A stretch of 64,000 nt of DNA from PALSA-894 sp963757565 (lineage in GTDB: Bacteria; Pseudomonadota; Alphaproteobacteria; Rhizobiales; Xanthobacteraceae). The stretch is from assembly GCA_963757565.1 (NCBI GenBank), contig CAVWSB010000003.1:1-64000 (forward strand), given 5' to 3'. The position numbers were made by a program, and so were the translations under genes. The first letter of the stretch is position 1. Each line of letters opens with the position of its first letter. This document shows positions 8,637 through 16,600 of the stretch, one piece after another. The notes beneath the pieces were generated by a model, which was not told where the DNA came from, made no database searches, and saw only the letters and a list, made by a program, of their open reading frames with translations.

Positions 8637-9878
8637 TCACGCTTTGGAGTCGGCGAACTTCTGACCGGTGGCAGCGTGTGTCGCGCTGCCGCCGGTCAAG
8701 CTTTGCCAGCGCTGCACGATAACGTCCACGTACTTCGGATCAAGTTCAACGAGCCGCGCGCGCCGGCCTGCGCGCTCGGCAGCGATCATCGTCGTGCCCG
8801 AGCCGCCGAACAGGTCCAACACGATGTCGCGGCTCTTTGACGAATTCCGGATGGCGCGCTCGACCAGCTCGATCGGCTTCATCGTCGGGTGCAAATCGTT
8901 CTTTGCGGGTTTGTTGATGAACCAGACGTCGCCCTGGTCGCGCGCGCCACACCAGTAGTGATCCACGCCATCCTTCCAACCGTAAAGGATCGGCTCGTAC
9001 TGACGCTGATAATCGGAGCGACCGAGCGTGAACGTGTTCTTGGCCCAGATCACGAAGGTCGACCACTTGCCGCCGGCTTCCCGAAACGCCTTCTGCAAGA
9101 CGTCGAGTTCCGATGATGACATGCAGATATAGATCGCGCCCTTCGTCATCGTGAGCATGTTGACGCTGGCATCGTAGAGCAACGCGCCGAACTCCGCGCC
9201 GAGCGCATCATTGAGGATGGGCCGGTTCTTGCCCTTGCGCTTGTCCTTCGCGGAATTTGCGTAGTTCACATTATAGGGCGGGTCCGTGAAGCACATGTCG
9301 GCCAACTCGCCGCCGAGCGCTGTCTCAACATCCGCCAGTACGGTGGCATCACCGCACAGCACACGATGCTCGCCGCAAACCCATAGATCGCCGGGGCGGC
9401 TGGTCGCTTCTTCAGGCAGCTCTGGCGCCTCATCGGCGGGCTCATCCTCTTCCGCCGCGTCACTGAGTAGTCGATCGAGCTCAGCTTCATCAAAGCCCGT
9501 AAGATCGAGGGAGAACCCTTCGTCCTGTAGCTCGCGAAGCTCCAGACTCAAAAGCTCGTCGTCCCATTCCGCCCAGTTTGCGGAACGGTTCGCGAGGAGT
9601 CGGAACGCCTTGATCTGTGCTTCAGAGAGGTCGTCGGCAAGGACGACCGGGACTGTCTCAAGTTTCAGTTGGCGCGCCGCCTTGAGGCGTAAGTGGCCGT
9701 CAACCACCGTCCCGTCGCTGCGCGCCACGATCGGAATGCGAAACCCGAACTCGTGGATCGCGGCGCACATCCGGTCGACAACATCGTCGTTGCGCCGCGG
9801 ATTGCGCGCGTATTCGATCAGCCGGTCGATCGGCCAGTGTTCAAGGGCGAGTGAGGTACTGGGCACTGTGTAAACCAT
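8637..9878 (-). CDS. ParB-like nuclease domain fused to site-specific DNA methyltransferase
   Basis: Residues 1-130 are a ParB/sulfiredoxin-like domain (IDRLIEYARNPRRNDDVV, then GTVVDGHLRLKAARQL, the nucleotide-binding loop). Residues 160-405 are an N6/N4 methyltransferase of the beta order: catalytic DPPYN in MCFTDPPYNVNYANS, TMKPIEL, and the SAM loop VLDLFGGSGTTMIAAERAGR near the end. The target is adenine N6 or cytosine N4 in DNA. This fusion is widespread in phages, where it probably protects phage DNA. No restriction enzyme gene is adjacent, only the HNH gene, which overlaps its start by 38 bases. The frame is intact. Confidence 0.9.
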   Translation of the reverse strand: MVYTVPSTSLALEHWPIDRLIEYARNPRRNDDVVDRMCAAIHEFGFRIPIVARSDGTVVDGHLRLKAARQLKLETVPVVLADDLSEAQIKAFRLLANRSANWAEWDDELLSLELRELQDEGFSLDLTGFDEAELDRLLSDAAEEDEPADEAPELPEEATSRPGDLWVCGEHRVLCGDATVLADVETALGGELADMCFTDPPYNVNYANSAKDKRKGKNRPILNDALGAEFGALLYDASVNMLTMTKGAIYICMSSSELDVLQKAFREAGGKWSTFVIWAKNTFTLGRSDYQRQYEPILYGWKDGVDHYWCGARDQGDVWFINKPAKNDLHPTMKPIELVERAIRNSSKSRDIVLDLFGGSGTTMIAAERAGRRARLVELDPKYVDVIVQRWQSLTGGSATHAATGQKFADSKA

Positions 9879-10578
9879 TCATACGTGTCAGGACGAACCG
9901 CGTGGCGCTTTGCCACTCGGTCAGTGCGTTTCGGAACCACAGTTGAAAGGTTGGCAGGTCGAGGTCGGTCGCCTCGACGTCGTGCTGGATCGTCTCGATC
10001 AGCTTGTGATGTCGCTTACAGAGCGGGATGAGGTTCGGCTGACTGTTATCCCGGGTAATCCGAAACGGGATGATGTGATGGACGTCGAGACTCCGCAACT
10101 TGCCGCAGAGAGCGCAGAATGGCGCTCGGCGGAGAGCCACAGTTCTGGCCAAACGCCAACGTGAGCCACGCCCGGTCACCCGCTGGGTGCGACAAAGATA
10201 AGTGTGATAGCAACCCCGACTGCAGAAGCGGCCCGAAGAGTTGATCGAGGCCGACAAAGCGCTGCGAAGGATTACGAAAGCAGCTCCGCAAGATCGGCAG
10301 TTACGCTCGACGCGGCGAGCGAGTCGTGAGCACTCCCGAGAGCAAAAACGAACCCGGCCGTGTGCCAAAGCGCTGGGGGTCGTAACGAAGACGCGACCGC
10401 AGCATTCGCAATGTGCGTGCGGTCGTTTGGCCCGGATGACCTGAAGCCCTCTGGCACCTCTCAGCCGGGCGGAGCAACTGACGCAACGCTCGGCCTTATT
10501 GTCGCTGCGCACCAGGTCTTCCCGACCGCAGTCGCAACAGGTGCGCATGCGGGGGCGACCGCGATTGCGGGGCTGCAT
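9841..10578 (-). CDS. HNH endonuclease with N-terminal zinc-ribbon repeats
   Basis: A 245-residue protein. The C-terminal half has the HNH core: CALCGKLRSLDVHHIIPFRI followed by NLIPLCKRHHK, with two CxxC pairs holding zinc and HH/N/H as the metal site. The N-terminal half has further CxxC pairs (CCDCGRED, CVSC, CECCGRVF, CRSCGAAF) in repeated zinc-ribbon-like units. The ATG is at 10578. It overlaps the start of the ParB-methyltransferase by 38 bases, so the two are co-transcribed. Phage HNH proteins often help terminase cut DNA or act as homing nucleases; here it is far from the terminase, so its role is open. Confidence 0.85.
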   Translation of the reverse strand: MQPRNRGRPRMRTCCDCGREDLVRSDNKAERCVSCSARLRGARGLQVIRAKRPHAHCECCGRVFVTTPSALAHGRVRFCSRECSRLARRVERNCRSCGAAFVILRSALSASINSSGRFCSRGCYHTYLCRTQRVTGRGSRWRLARTVALRRAPFCALCGKLRSLDVHHIIPFRITRDNSQPNLIPLCKRHHKLIETIQHDVEATDLDLPTFQLWFRNALTEWQSATRFVLTRMNGLHSAQYLTRP

Positions 10579-10987
10579 TCCTGGTACGGGTGAAGTGGTA
10601 ACCGCAAGCGCGGTAACTTCGGGAGATTACCGGCCGAGTTTGCGGCGTGTAGTCTACGTAAAAAGCCCACCACAGAGCAGTTTCTTGCACTGATTGGCAG
10701 ACTGGTAACTGGTAATTGGTAACTCAGATTTTGCGGGTGTCCGTAGCGAAGCGCGGCGCCATTGCCCCCCGCATTCATTTCTGAGCCAGGGAGGACCCGC
10801 GAATTCGGTGTGGGGAGGGTGTCTGTCACGTCTCTCGCGACCATAACGAAATTCATAGCATCCGAACGCGTTGCTGTCTCGCCTCTTGATGTCTCACCAA
10901 ATAATGTCTCACATAAAGAAACGATCTTGACAGCAAACAGAAGCGACGTGGTGCGCATCACGTCGAGCAAACAGATAGAGGAAGCTC
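10579..10987 (+). other. Gene-poor spacer with short GGTAA repeats
   Basis: No convincing gene. Around 10700-10725 CTGGTAA-like units recur three times, and 10845-10990 is more AT-rich than the surroundings. Open frames on both strands here lack ribosome-binding sites and recognisable protein patterns. It probably holds promoters for the HNH operon (minus) and for the 109-codon gene (plus). Confidence 0.4.
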
Positions 10988-11317
10988 GTGAAGCCACCTC
11001 GCTTCGGGTCGACATTCTATGGCATCAATCCCAAGACGATGCAGATAGAAGGCGTCTCGGTCATTAACGGAAAGACCATTTCGAAATGGAACGGAGAAAG
11101 CTACGTCGAGCACCCGCTTACAAAGGACATTGAACTCCGAGATCAGATAGCGCGAAGGTTCAAGCTCACTGAACTCGTCGAGGTTACGCCCGCAGACGAA
11201 GCCCTCGGAAAAACGAGCGCGGTCCTGCTCGCCCTCAACCAGAAGCGCTCGCCGTCCTCAGTCGAGAAAACCGCTATCTCGGCGCCGATCAAAGCGTTCA
11301 ACGAGGAACGCTCTTGA
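10988..11317 (+). CDS. Small hypothetical prophage protein
   Basis: A 109-residue protein not recognised. It begins with GTG at 10988, preceded by AGAGGAAG at good spacing, which decides the start. The body is mixed alpha/beta: FGSTFYGINPKTMQIEGVSV, then ISKWNGESYVEHPLTKDIEL, then a charged helical tail. Codon use is more AT-rich than in the head genes. Its last 60 bases overlap the 3' end of the convergent DUF6362 gene, so one of the two tails could be altered by an indel. Confidence 0.55.
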   Translation: MKPPRFGSTFYGINPKTMQIEGVSVINGKTISKWNGESYVEHPLTKDIELRDQIARRFKLTELVEVTPADEALGKTSAVLLALNQKRSPSSVEKTAISAPIKAFNEERS

Positions 11318-11710
11318 GCGCTTGGTCGGGACAGGTCGGCCATTCAGTCGCCATGCGATTAGCGCGAGCGCATACTGCCAGCGTCGGTTCGCCGTTGCGC
11401 GTGCAATGCCAAAGCGGCAGCAGATCTGCTTCCACGGCATTCCCTCGCACCTAGCCCAGACCAACTTGGCGTCGTCGCCGTCGAGCCACCGTAGCCACTC
11501 GAGCGCTTCCTCCATCCGCGTGATTGCACTCGAAGAGGGAGGGGGCAGGCGCATTGGTTCGGGTAACCTACCGACGCGGTCAGCAAACTCGATGAGCATC
11601 GTTGGCCACGTGTTGAAGTAGGCCGGCATGCGCACGGCAGGCAGACGACGGATCACGTGCGCTGCGTCTTCCAGGCGGCTCTCGACCATCTCAACTGACC
11701 AGCTATCCAT
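11258..11710 (-). CDS. DUF6362 family phage protein
   Basis: About 150 residues from ATG 11710 (MDSWSVEMVESRLEDAAHVI). GGAGA lies six bases upstream and the start overlaps the preceding gene by 8 bases, so this start is preferred over an upstream extension. The core RLPEPMRLPPPSSSAITRME, then LVWARCEGMPWKQICCRFGI, then ARATANRRWQYALALIAWRL is the DUF6362 pattern, with a sigma-70-region-4-like helix-turn-helix near residues 100-130. Genes of this type sit in the early/late switch region of alphaproteobacterial prophages, so a transcriptional role is plausible but unproven. Confidence 0.75.
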   Translation of the reverse strand: MDSWSVEMVESRLEDAAHVIRRLPAVRMPAYFNTWPTMLIEFADRVGRLPEPMRLPPPSSSAITRMEEALEWLRWLDGDDAKLVWARCEGMPWKQICCRFGIARATANRRWQYALALIAWRLNGRPVPTKRSRAFLVERFDRRRDSGFLD

Positions 11711-11900
11711 GGCTCGTCTCCACCATTTGCCTTCGTCCGTAGAGCTTCTCGCCAAGCTGACGAACCAGCTCACGCTCGGGCCAGGTGAGCCTGTTGTCTT
11801 CTGCGCTCACCACCAAAATGTTTTGATCGTGCCAACCATCGTGTTTGACACGTTCAGGTGAGCGACGTTCACCACCGAAACCTCTCGGCATGAAGTTCAT
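11703..11900 (-). CDS. Small conserved phage protein
   Basis: 65 residues (MNFMPRGFGGERRSPERVKH, then LTWPERELVRQLGEKLYGRR). The ATG at 11900 is interleaved with the upstream stop (ATGA at 11897-11900), and the end overlaps the DUF6362 start, so translation is coupled on both sides. That coupling is the main evidence that it is real. It is basic, with one amphipathic helix near the end. Function not recognised. Confidence 0.6.
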   Translation of the reverse strand: MNFMPRGFGGERRSPERVKHDGWHDQNILVVSAEDNRLTWPERELVRQLGEKLYGRRQMVETSHG

Positions 11901-12214
11901 CGCTGTGCCTCGCGTGCGAGGAGGTCAGCAAGCGCGCCAATGATTGACGCGGGTGATTTGCCATCACCCAGCCGGCCCATGCTGGCGGCGAGTGCCGAGG
12001 GTTCGACACCGTGTTGAAGCAGCAGGGAAAGCGCGACGCAGGCATCATCCAGGATGCGGTCCATTGACGAACCGGCTTTGGCCCCGTGGGTAAAGACTTC
12101 ACCGACCTGGTTTCGGAAGACGTCGAAGCCGATCGTGACCGAATAAGATCGGAAGTCGTGGATCAGCTCTGTTGTAATTGCTGGTCTACGATCCGGGAGT
12201 TTGTGGCGTGTCAT
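11897..12214 (-). CDS. TSCPD-like (ribonucleotide reductase C-terminal-like) small protein
   Basis: 105 residues from ATG 12214, which overlaps the RuvC-like stop as ATGA, so an upstream extension is unlikely. RNQVGEVFTHGAKAGSSMDR followed by CVALSLLLQHGVEPSALAAS resembles the TSCPD domain at the C-terminus of class II ribonucleotide reductases (conserved G..G, SL.LQHG). It stands alone here, without a reductase. Stand-alone TSCPD proteins are known in phages, where a regulatory or nucleotide-binding role has been supposed. The assignment rests on pattern only. Confidence 0.55.
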   Translation of the reverse strand: MTRHKLPDRRPAITTELIHDFRSYSVTIGFDVFRNQVGEVFTHGAKAGSSMDRILDDACVALSLLLQHGVEPSALAASMGRLGDGKSPASIIGALADLLAREAQR

Positions 12215-12735
12215 CGCACGCCCCCGCGCGTCTCGATCGCCCACAGGAGGATTGCGATCGCGTCGGCTTCATTGTCGTCATCAGGTTGATGGCCGCGTGC
12301 ACGTACCGCATTCATCACGGCGTGCTTGTCGGCATTGCCTTTGCCGGCAATGAACTTCTTGATCGTGCCGACGGGGACGCCTTGATACGCGACGTGGTGT
12401 TGCTCACACCAAGACGTTAGCGTCGCGAGAAGGCCGCCGTAGATGTGCGCCGCGTCCGTACCGATGTGACGACGGACCTCTTCGAAATAGATGGCGGACA
12501 GGCCGGGCGCATTAGCCGCGACGTCATCGAGCCAACCACGGAAGCGCAGATAACGCATCCCTCCGCCATCGTAACGGCTCGGACGGAATGAAACGGTCCC
12601 GCTTTCCACGCGGCTGGCGGCAAGATGCATTGCCCAGCCGGTTGTCGTGCCGAGATCGACAGCCAAGATCGTCGGCTGTTCGCGATGACCCGGCCCGAGA
12701 CAGGGGCCCGCGGGAGTTGCTGAGAGGGTTGTCAC
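12211..12735 (-). CDS. RuvC-like Holliday-junction resolvase (RNase H fold)
   Basis: 174 residues. ILAVDLGTTTGWAMH near residue 25 holds the first catalytic Asp, IYFEEVRRH near 85 the Glu, and PDDDNEADAIAILLWA near 150 the last Asp cluster. These make up the two-metal site of the RuvC/RNase H superfamily. Phage relatives resolve branched DNA during replication or packaging. The start used is GTG at 12735 and lacks a strong ribosome-binding site, so the true start may lie a little inside. It heads the coupled minus-strand set and diverges from the repeat block next to it. Confidence 0.8.
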   Translation of the reverse strand: MTTLSATPAGPCLGPGHREQPTILAVDLGTTTGWAMHLAASRVESGTVSFRPSRYDGGGMRYLRFRGWLDDVAANAPGLSAIYFEEVRRHIGTDAAHIYGGLLATLTSWCEQHHVAYQGVPVGTIKKFIAGKGNADKHAVMNAVRARGHQPDDDNEADAIAILLWAIETRGGVR

Positions 12736-12859
12736 TAGGAAGGCTCACAAAAAAGTGGGCCTTCGGCTTCGGTCGCATTGTTTCTACGATCGCGGAATTG
12801 TCAGCTCAAGAAAAATCGACCAACCGGTCAAAAGGAACTTGATGTCTCGAGGTGCGAGC

Positions 12860-13133
12860 GGTGTCACCAACCTCGCAATCGATTGGTGACACCAATTTTT
12901 GGTGTAGCGACAGGCACTTAGGTCACCGTGTCACCAATCTTTTGTGTCACCAACCACTTCGAACATATTCCGTATAGGAAAATTGAATCCGTCGTCGAAT
13001 CTCTATTTCCACGTATAGATTTAGAAACTGATGGTGACATTGGTGACATTGGTGACACCGTTGTTATTGCAGCGGTATTTGTGTCACCAACCTCCATACG
13101 AGGTTGGTGACACCGCCGAGGTTGGTGACACCG
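12860..13133. repeat. Cluster of TTGGTGACAC repeats in both orientations (iteron or operator array)
   Basis: Eight exact copies of the 10-mer TTGGTGACAC or its complement start at 12861, 12883, 12928, 12944, 13049, 13081, 13104 and 13122, plus near copies at 13031 and 13040. Copies 13032-13058 are tandem at a 9-base period. 12882-12896 is a perfect 15-base palindrome (ATTGGTGACACCAAT). 13081-13113 is a perfect hairpin, 13 bp stem with a 7-base loop. An AT-rich stretch (12960-13030) lies between the two halves. The block fills the gap between the divergent RuvC-like operon and recD, suggesting a replication origin or multi-site operator. A remnant of a repeat-encoded protein linker is an alternative. 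Confidence 0.8.
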
Positions 13134-13149
13134 TGAGCGCTCTGCTCAA

Positions 13150-15358
13150 ATGACGGCGCAGTTTTCCTCAAGCCCGCAGGAAGTCCTGGCCGGCCTGGTC
13201 GAGCGGGTCACCTTCCACAATGCCGAGAACGGCTTTTGCGTTCTCCGGGCGAAAGCGCGCGGCCATCGCGATCTGGTGACCGTCGTCGGCCACGCCGCCA
13301 TCATCTCCGCCGGCGAGTGGATCACCGCATCGGGCGAATGGATCAACGATCGCGCCCACGGTCAGCAGTTCAAGGCGCGGTTTCTCAAGACCTCGGCGCC
13401 GAGCTACGATCGAAGGGATCGAGAAATATCTCGGCTCTGGGATGATCCGCGGCATCGGGCCGGTCTACGCCAAGAAGATGGTCAAGGCCTTCGGGGAGAA
13501 GGTCTTCGACATCATCGAGGCCGAGCCTGATCGGCTTCGTGAGGTGACGGGCATCGGCGCGGTACGGGCCAAGCATCACGGACGCCTGGGCCGAGCAGAA
13601 GATCGTCCGGGAGATCATGGTCTTCCTGCACAGCAATGGGGTCGGAACCGCCCGGGCTGTTCGCATCTTCAAGACCTATGGCGCGGACGCCGTGCAGGTG
13701 ATGACCGAGAACCCCTATCGCTTGCCCGGGACATCCGGGGCATCGGTTTCAAGACCGCCGACGCGATCGCGATGAAGCTCGGCATCGAAAAGACCGCCAT
13801 GATCCGGCTGCGCGCCGGGATATCGTACGCGTTGACCGAGGCGATGGACGAGGGTCACTGCGGGCTGCCGACAGACCAATTGATCCCGCTCGCCGAAGAA
13901 TTGCTCGAAGCGCCGAAGGAATTGATCCTACCGCCCTGGAGCTGGAACGATCCGACGGCGCCGTGATAGCCGACAAGGTCGGCGACACCGCCTGCACGTT
14001 CCTGGCCGGCCTCTATCGGGCGGAGCAGGCGATCGCCGAGCGGCTGATCCGCATCGTGAACGGCAGGCTGCCCTGGCCATGGATCGACGAAGAGAAGGCC
14101 GTGCCCTGGATCGAAAAGCGCAGCGGGCTTGCAACTCGCTGACAGCCAGGGGCGGCGATCCGGTTGGCGCTGACGGCGAAGGCGCTGGTGATCACCGGCG
14201 GGCCGGGCGTCGGCAAGACGACGATCGTCAATTCGATCCTCAAGATCCTCGCGGCCAAAGGCGTGACGAATTCTTCTCTGCGCCCCGACTGGCCGCGCGG
14301 CCAAGCGCATGACCGAAGCGACGGGCGTCGAGGCCAAGACGATCCATCGGCTCCTGGAGGTCGATCCAAAGAGCGGCGGGTTCAAACGCAACGCGCGACA
14401 ATCCCCTCGATTGCGATCTGCTGGTCGTCGACGAGGCCTCGATGGTCGACGTCATGCTGATGCAGGCGCTCGTGAAAGCAATCCCGACACGTCAGCACTG
14501 CTGATCGTCGGCGATATCGATCAGTTGCCTTCCGTCGGACCTGGGCAGGTGCTGGCCGACATCATCGGCTCTGGGGCTCGTGCCGGTGGTGCGCCTGACG
14601 GAGGTGTTCCGGCAGGCCGCCGCGAGCCGGATCATCATCAACGCCCATCGCATCAATCAGGGCGCGATGCCCGGTCTTGCGCGCCTGCCGGCGACAGCGA
14701 CTTCTACTTCGTGCCGGCCGAGGATCCCGAGACCGCCGTTCTACGCATCGTGGAATTGGTGAAGACCCGCATCCCAAAGCGTTTCGGCTTGAACTGCCAT
14801 GCGCGACATCCAGGTGCTCTGCCCGATGAACCGCGGCGGTGTCGGCGCGCGTTCGCTCAACATCGAATTGCAGGCGGCGTTGAACCCCGCCGGCGAACGC
14901 AAGGTCGAGCGTTTCGGATGGACATTTGCGCCGGCGATAAGGTCATGCAGATCGAAAATGACTACGACAAGGAAGTCTACAACGGCGACATCGGTTACGT
15001 CGTCAGACGTCGATCCGAGGCGGGCGAACTGGCGGCGACATTCGACGGGCGCTCGGTGACCTATGGCTTCGGCGAGCTTGACAGCTTGGTTCCCGCCTAC
15101 GCCGCCACAATCCACAAGAGCCAAGGTTCGGAATATCCGGCGATGGTCATCCCTGTGACTGACCCAGCACTATCCATGCTGCAGCGAAACCTCCTCTACA
15201 CCGGCGTCACACGAGGCAAGCGACTCGTGGTCCTGGTCGGCCAGAAGAAGGCGGTCGCGATCGCGGTGCGCAATGTTTCGGGGCGACGCAGGTGGTCGAA
15301 GCTCTGTGAATGGCTCCTTTGTCGTCCGTCCGGTACGAGCGCGATACAGTTCCAATAG
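13150..15358 (+). pseudogene. RecD2-like superfamily 1B helicase, many frameshifts
   Basis: Reading across frames gives a near-complete RecD2-type protein: N-terminal OB-like part (VTFHNAENGFCVLRAKARGH), helix-hairpin-helix repeats (GSGMIRGIGPVYAKKMVKAF; IRGIGFKTADAIAMKLGIEK), Walker A (LVITGGPGVGKTTIVNSILK) at 14190, Walker B (LLVVDEAS) at 14420, QLPSVGPGQVLADI, and the UvrD-like end (YAATIHKSQGSEYPAMVI, LLYTGVTRGKRLVVLVGQ). Around ten single- or two-base indels separate the pieces (for example near 13408, 13576, 13721, 14270, 14396, 14480, 14575 and 14935), several in G or C runs. Few in-frame stops are seen, so recent decay or base-call error is likely. It starts 17 bases after the repeat block. 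Confidence 0.85.
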
Positions 15359-15606
15359 AGTCGTCCCGCGGGAGGCCGCAATTCAAGTCGTCCTAACGAA
15401 GGGCGATTGGCGCTCAGCCGCCTGTTTGATAGTGCGTTAGGCGCATACTCCTTCAATCCGGCTTCGTAAGCGCAGCAGCTCGCTGGATGTCCGCTTGGCT
15501 CCGCAAGTGACCAAATTGTTGCGCCTCCATGAAATGTCGCGAAGGGCCACGAGCCGACATGCATCCCAGCTCAGCGAAGTGACGAAACGTTCCACAATTG
15601 GGCACC

Positions 15607-16509
15607 CTAAGATACACTTGGTCTTTTCGCGGCCGTTCGGACCACGCTGATAAAACGCCGGACCACCGGGGAAGTATCCCCTTGTCGGGACGCCAGGCTC
15701 AATGTGGACTTGGGACGATTAGGTCCTTTTATTCGCCGGTAAATGACACCATCCATTTGCACGCGTTGGATGGATGATGGCACAAAGAAAACTCCAAACC
15801 CTGCAGCCACGAGGCTGAGCGCGGATGCGAGCCGCGGCGCCTCGGGGCCAAAACGCGGACTGAATCCTGCTGCGCGGCAGGCGATGATGGTCGCGGCGAA
15901 CAGGCCGAACCCGTCGCGACGCCCGTAGATGATGAACGTTTCGTTGGCGAGCGCGCTTATCGCAACAGCCGAATCTCGCTTGGCCATTGGATGCGGGCTG
16001 GGCAAGGCTACGACGAGTTCGTCCTCGAGCAAGCGGTTCACCACAAGCCCCTCCGTCGGTGGCGTCCAGACGAAGGCAGCGTCGATCCGGCCGTTGCGCA
16101 ACTGCTCGACGATGTCTGCGCTCAAACGTTCGTCCAGGGTGAGCGACACAAGCGGGTTCGTCTCTCGAAAACTCCGTATCACGCGGGGGACAAATGGATG
16201 GAACGGCCCTGTTGGCGTTACGCCCACGCGGATGCGGCCTTGTTCGCCGCGTGCTGTGCGTCGTGCGATCTCGAAGGCATCATCGAAGTCGGAGAGGATC
16301 GCGCGAACCTTAGCGTGAAACGCACGGCCGGCCTCGGTTAGTTCAACGCCCCGCGCTTTTCGCCGAAACAATTGAGCATCGATCTCGCTTTCCATCGAGC
16401 GGATCAGCCGGCTGAGTGGGGGCTGCTGAATGCCGAGGCGCTCAGCGGCCCGTGTAATGTGGCCTTCTTCCGCGACGGCAGAAAAATAACGAAGATGCCT
16501 CAACTCCAT
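15607..16509 (-). CDS. LysR family transcriptional regulator
   Basis: 300 residues from the second ATG (16509, MELRHLRYFSAVAEEGHITR), chosen because GGAGGG lies seven bases before it; ATG 16515 is possible. Residues 1-60 are the LysR winged helix (ITRAAERLGIQQPPLSRLIR), followed by the linker helix and a periplasmic-binding-like effector domain (RIRVGVTPTGPFHPFVPRVI, FIIYGRRDGFGLFAATIIA). It diverges from the MmgE/PrpD and oxalate-decarboxylase-like genes, so these are its probable targets. A TATC-N7-GATA site lies in the shared promoter. Confidence 0.9.
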   Translation of the reverse strand: MELRHLRYFSAVAEEGHITRAAERLGIQQPPLSRLIRSMESEIDAQLFRRKARGVELTEAGRAFHAKVRAILSDFDDAFEIARRTARGEQGRIRVGVTPTGPFHPFVPRVIRSFRETNPLVSLTLDERLSADIVEQLRNGRIDAAFVWTPPTEGLVVNRLLEDELVVALPSPHPMAKRDSAVAISALANETFIIYGRRDGFGLFAATIIACRAAGFSPRFGPEAPRLASALSLVAAGFGVFFVPSSIQRVQMDGVIYRRIKGPNRPKSTLSLASRQGDTSPVVRRFISVVRTAAKRPSVS

Positions 16510-16533
16510 CGCCATACCCTCCGAGGTATGAAT

Positions 16534-16548
16534 TATCTAATTTCGATA
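16534..16548. promoter_or_regulatory. Candidate LysR-type operator (T-N11-A)
   Basis: TATCTAATTTCGATA is an interrupted palindrome (TATC-N7-GATA) of the T-N11-A class, in the AT-rich gap between the divergent LysR and MmgE/PrpD genes, about 25 bases before the regulator start. Position and form fit a LysR binding site; assignment is inference. Confidence 0.5.
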
Positions 16549-16600
16549 TCATAGCTCACCAACCTCCCAACTGCTATCAGCAATGCAAGGGGAGGCGATC

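Noticed and set aside
10461..11067. Overlapping 100-184 codon frames near the HNH gene start
   Set aside because: No family pattern, poor starts, overlap with better-supported genes.
12928..13110. 60-codon ORF running through the repeats
   Set aside because: Its GDIGDIGDT text is just the repeat translated; no ribosome-binding site. Kept only as a possible relic of a repeat-encoded linker.
12860..13133. Repeat cluster as a CRISPR array
   Set aside because: The unit is only 10 bases, spacing is irregular, orientation alternates and no cas genes are present.
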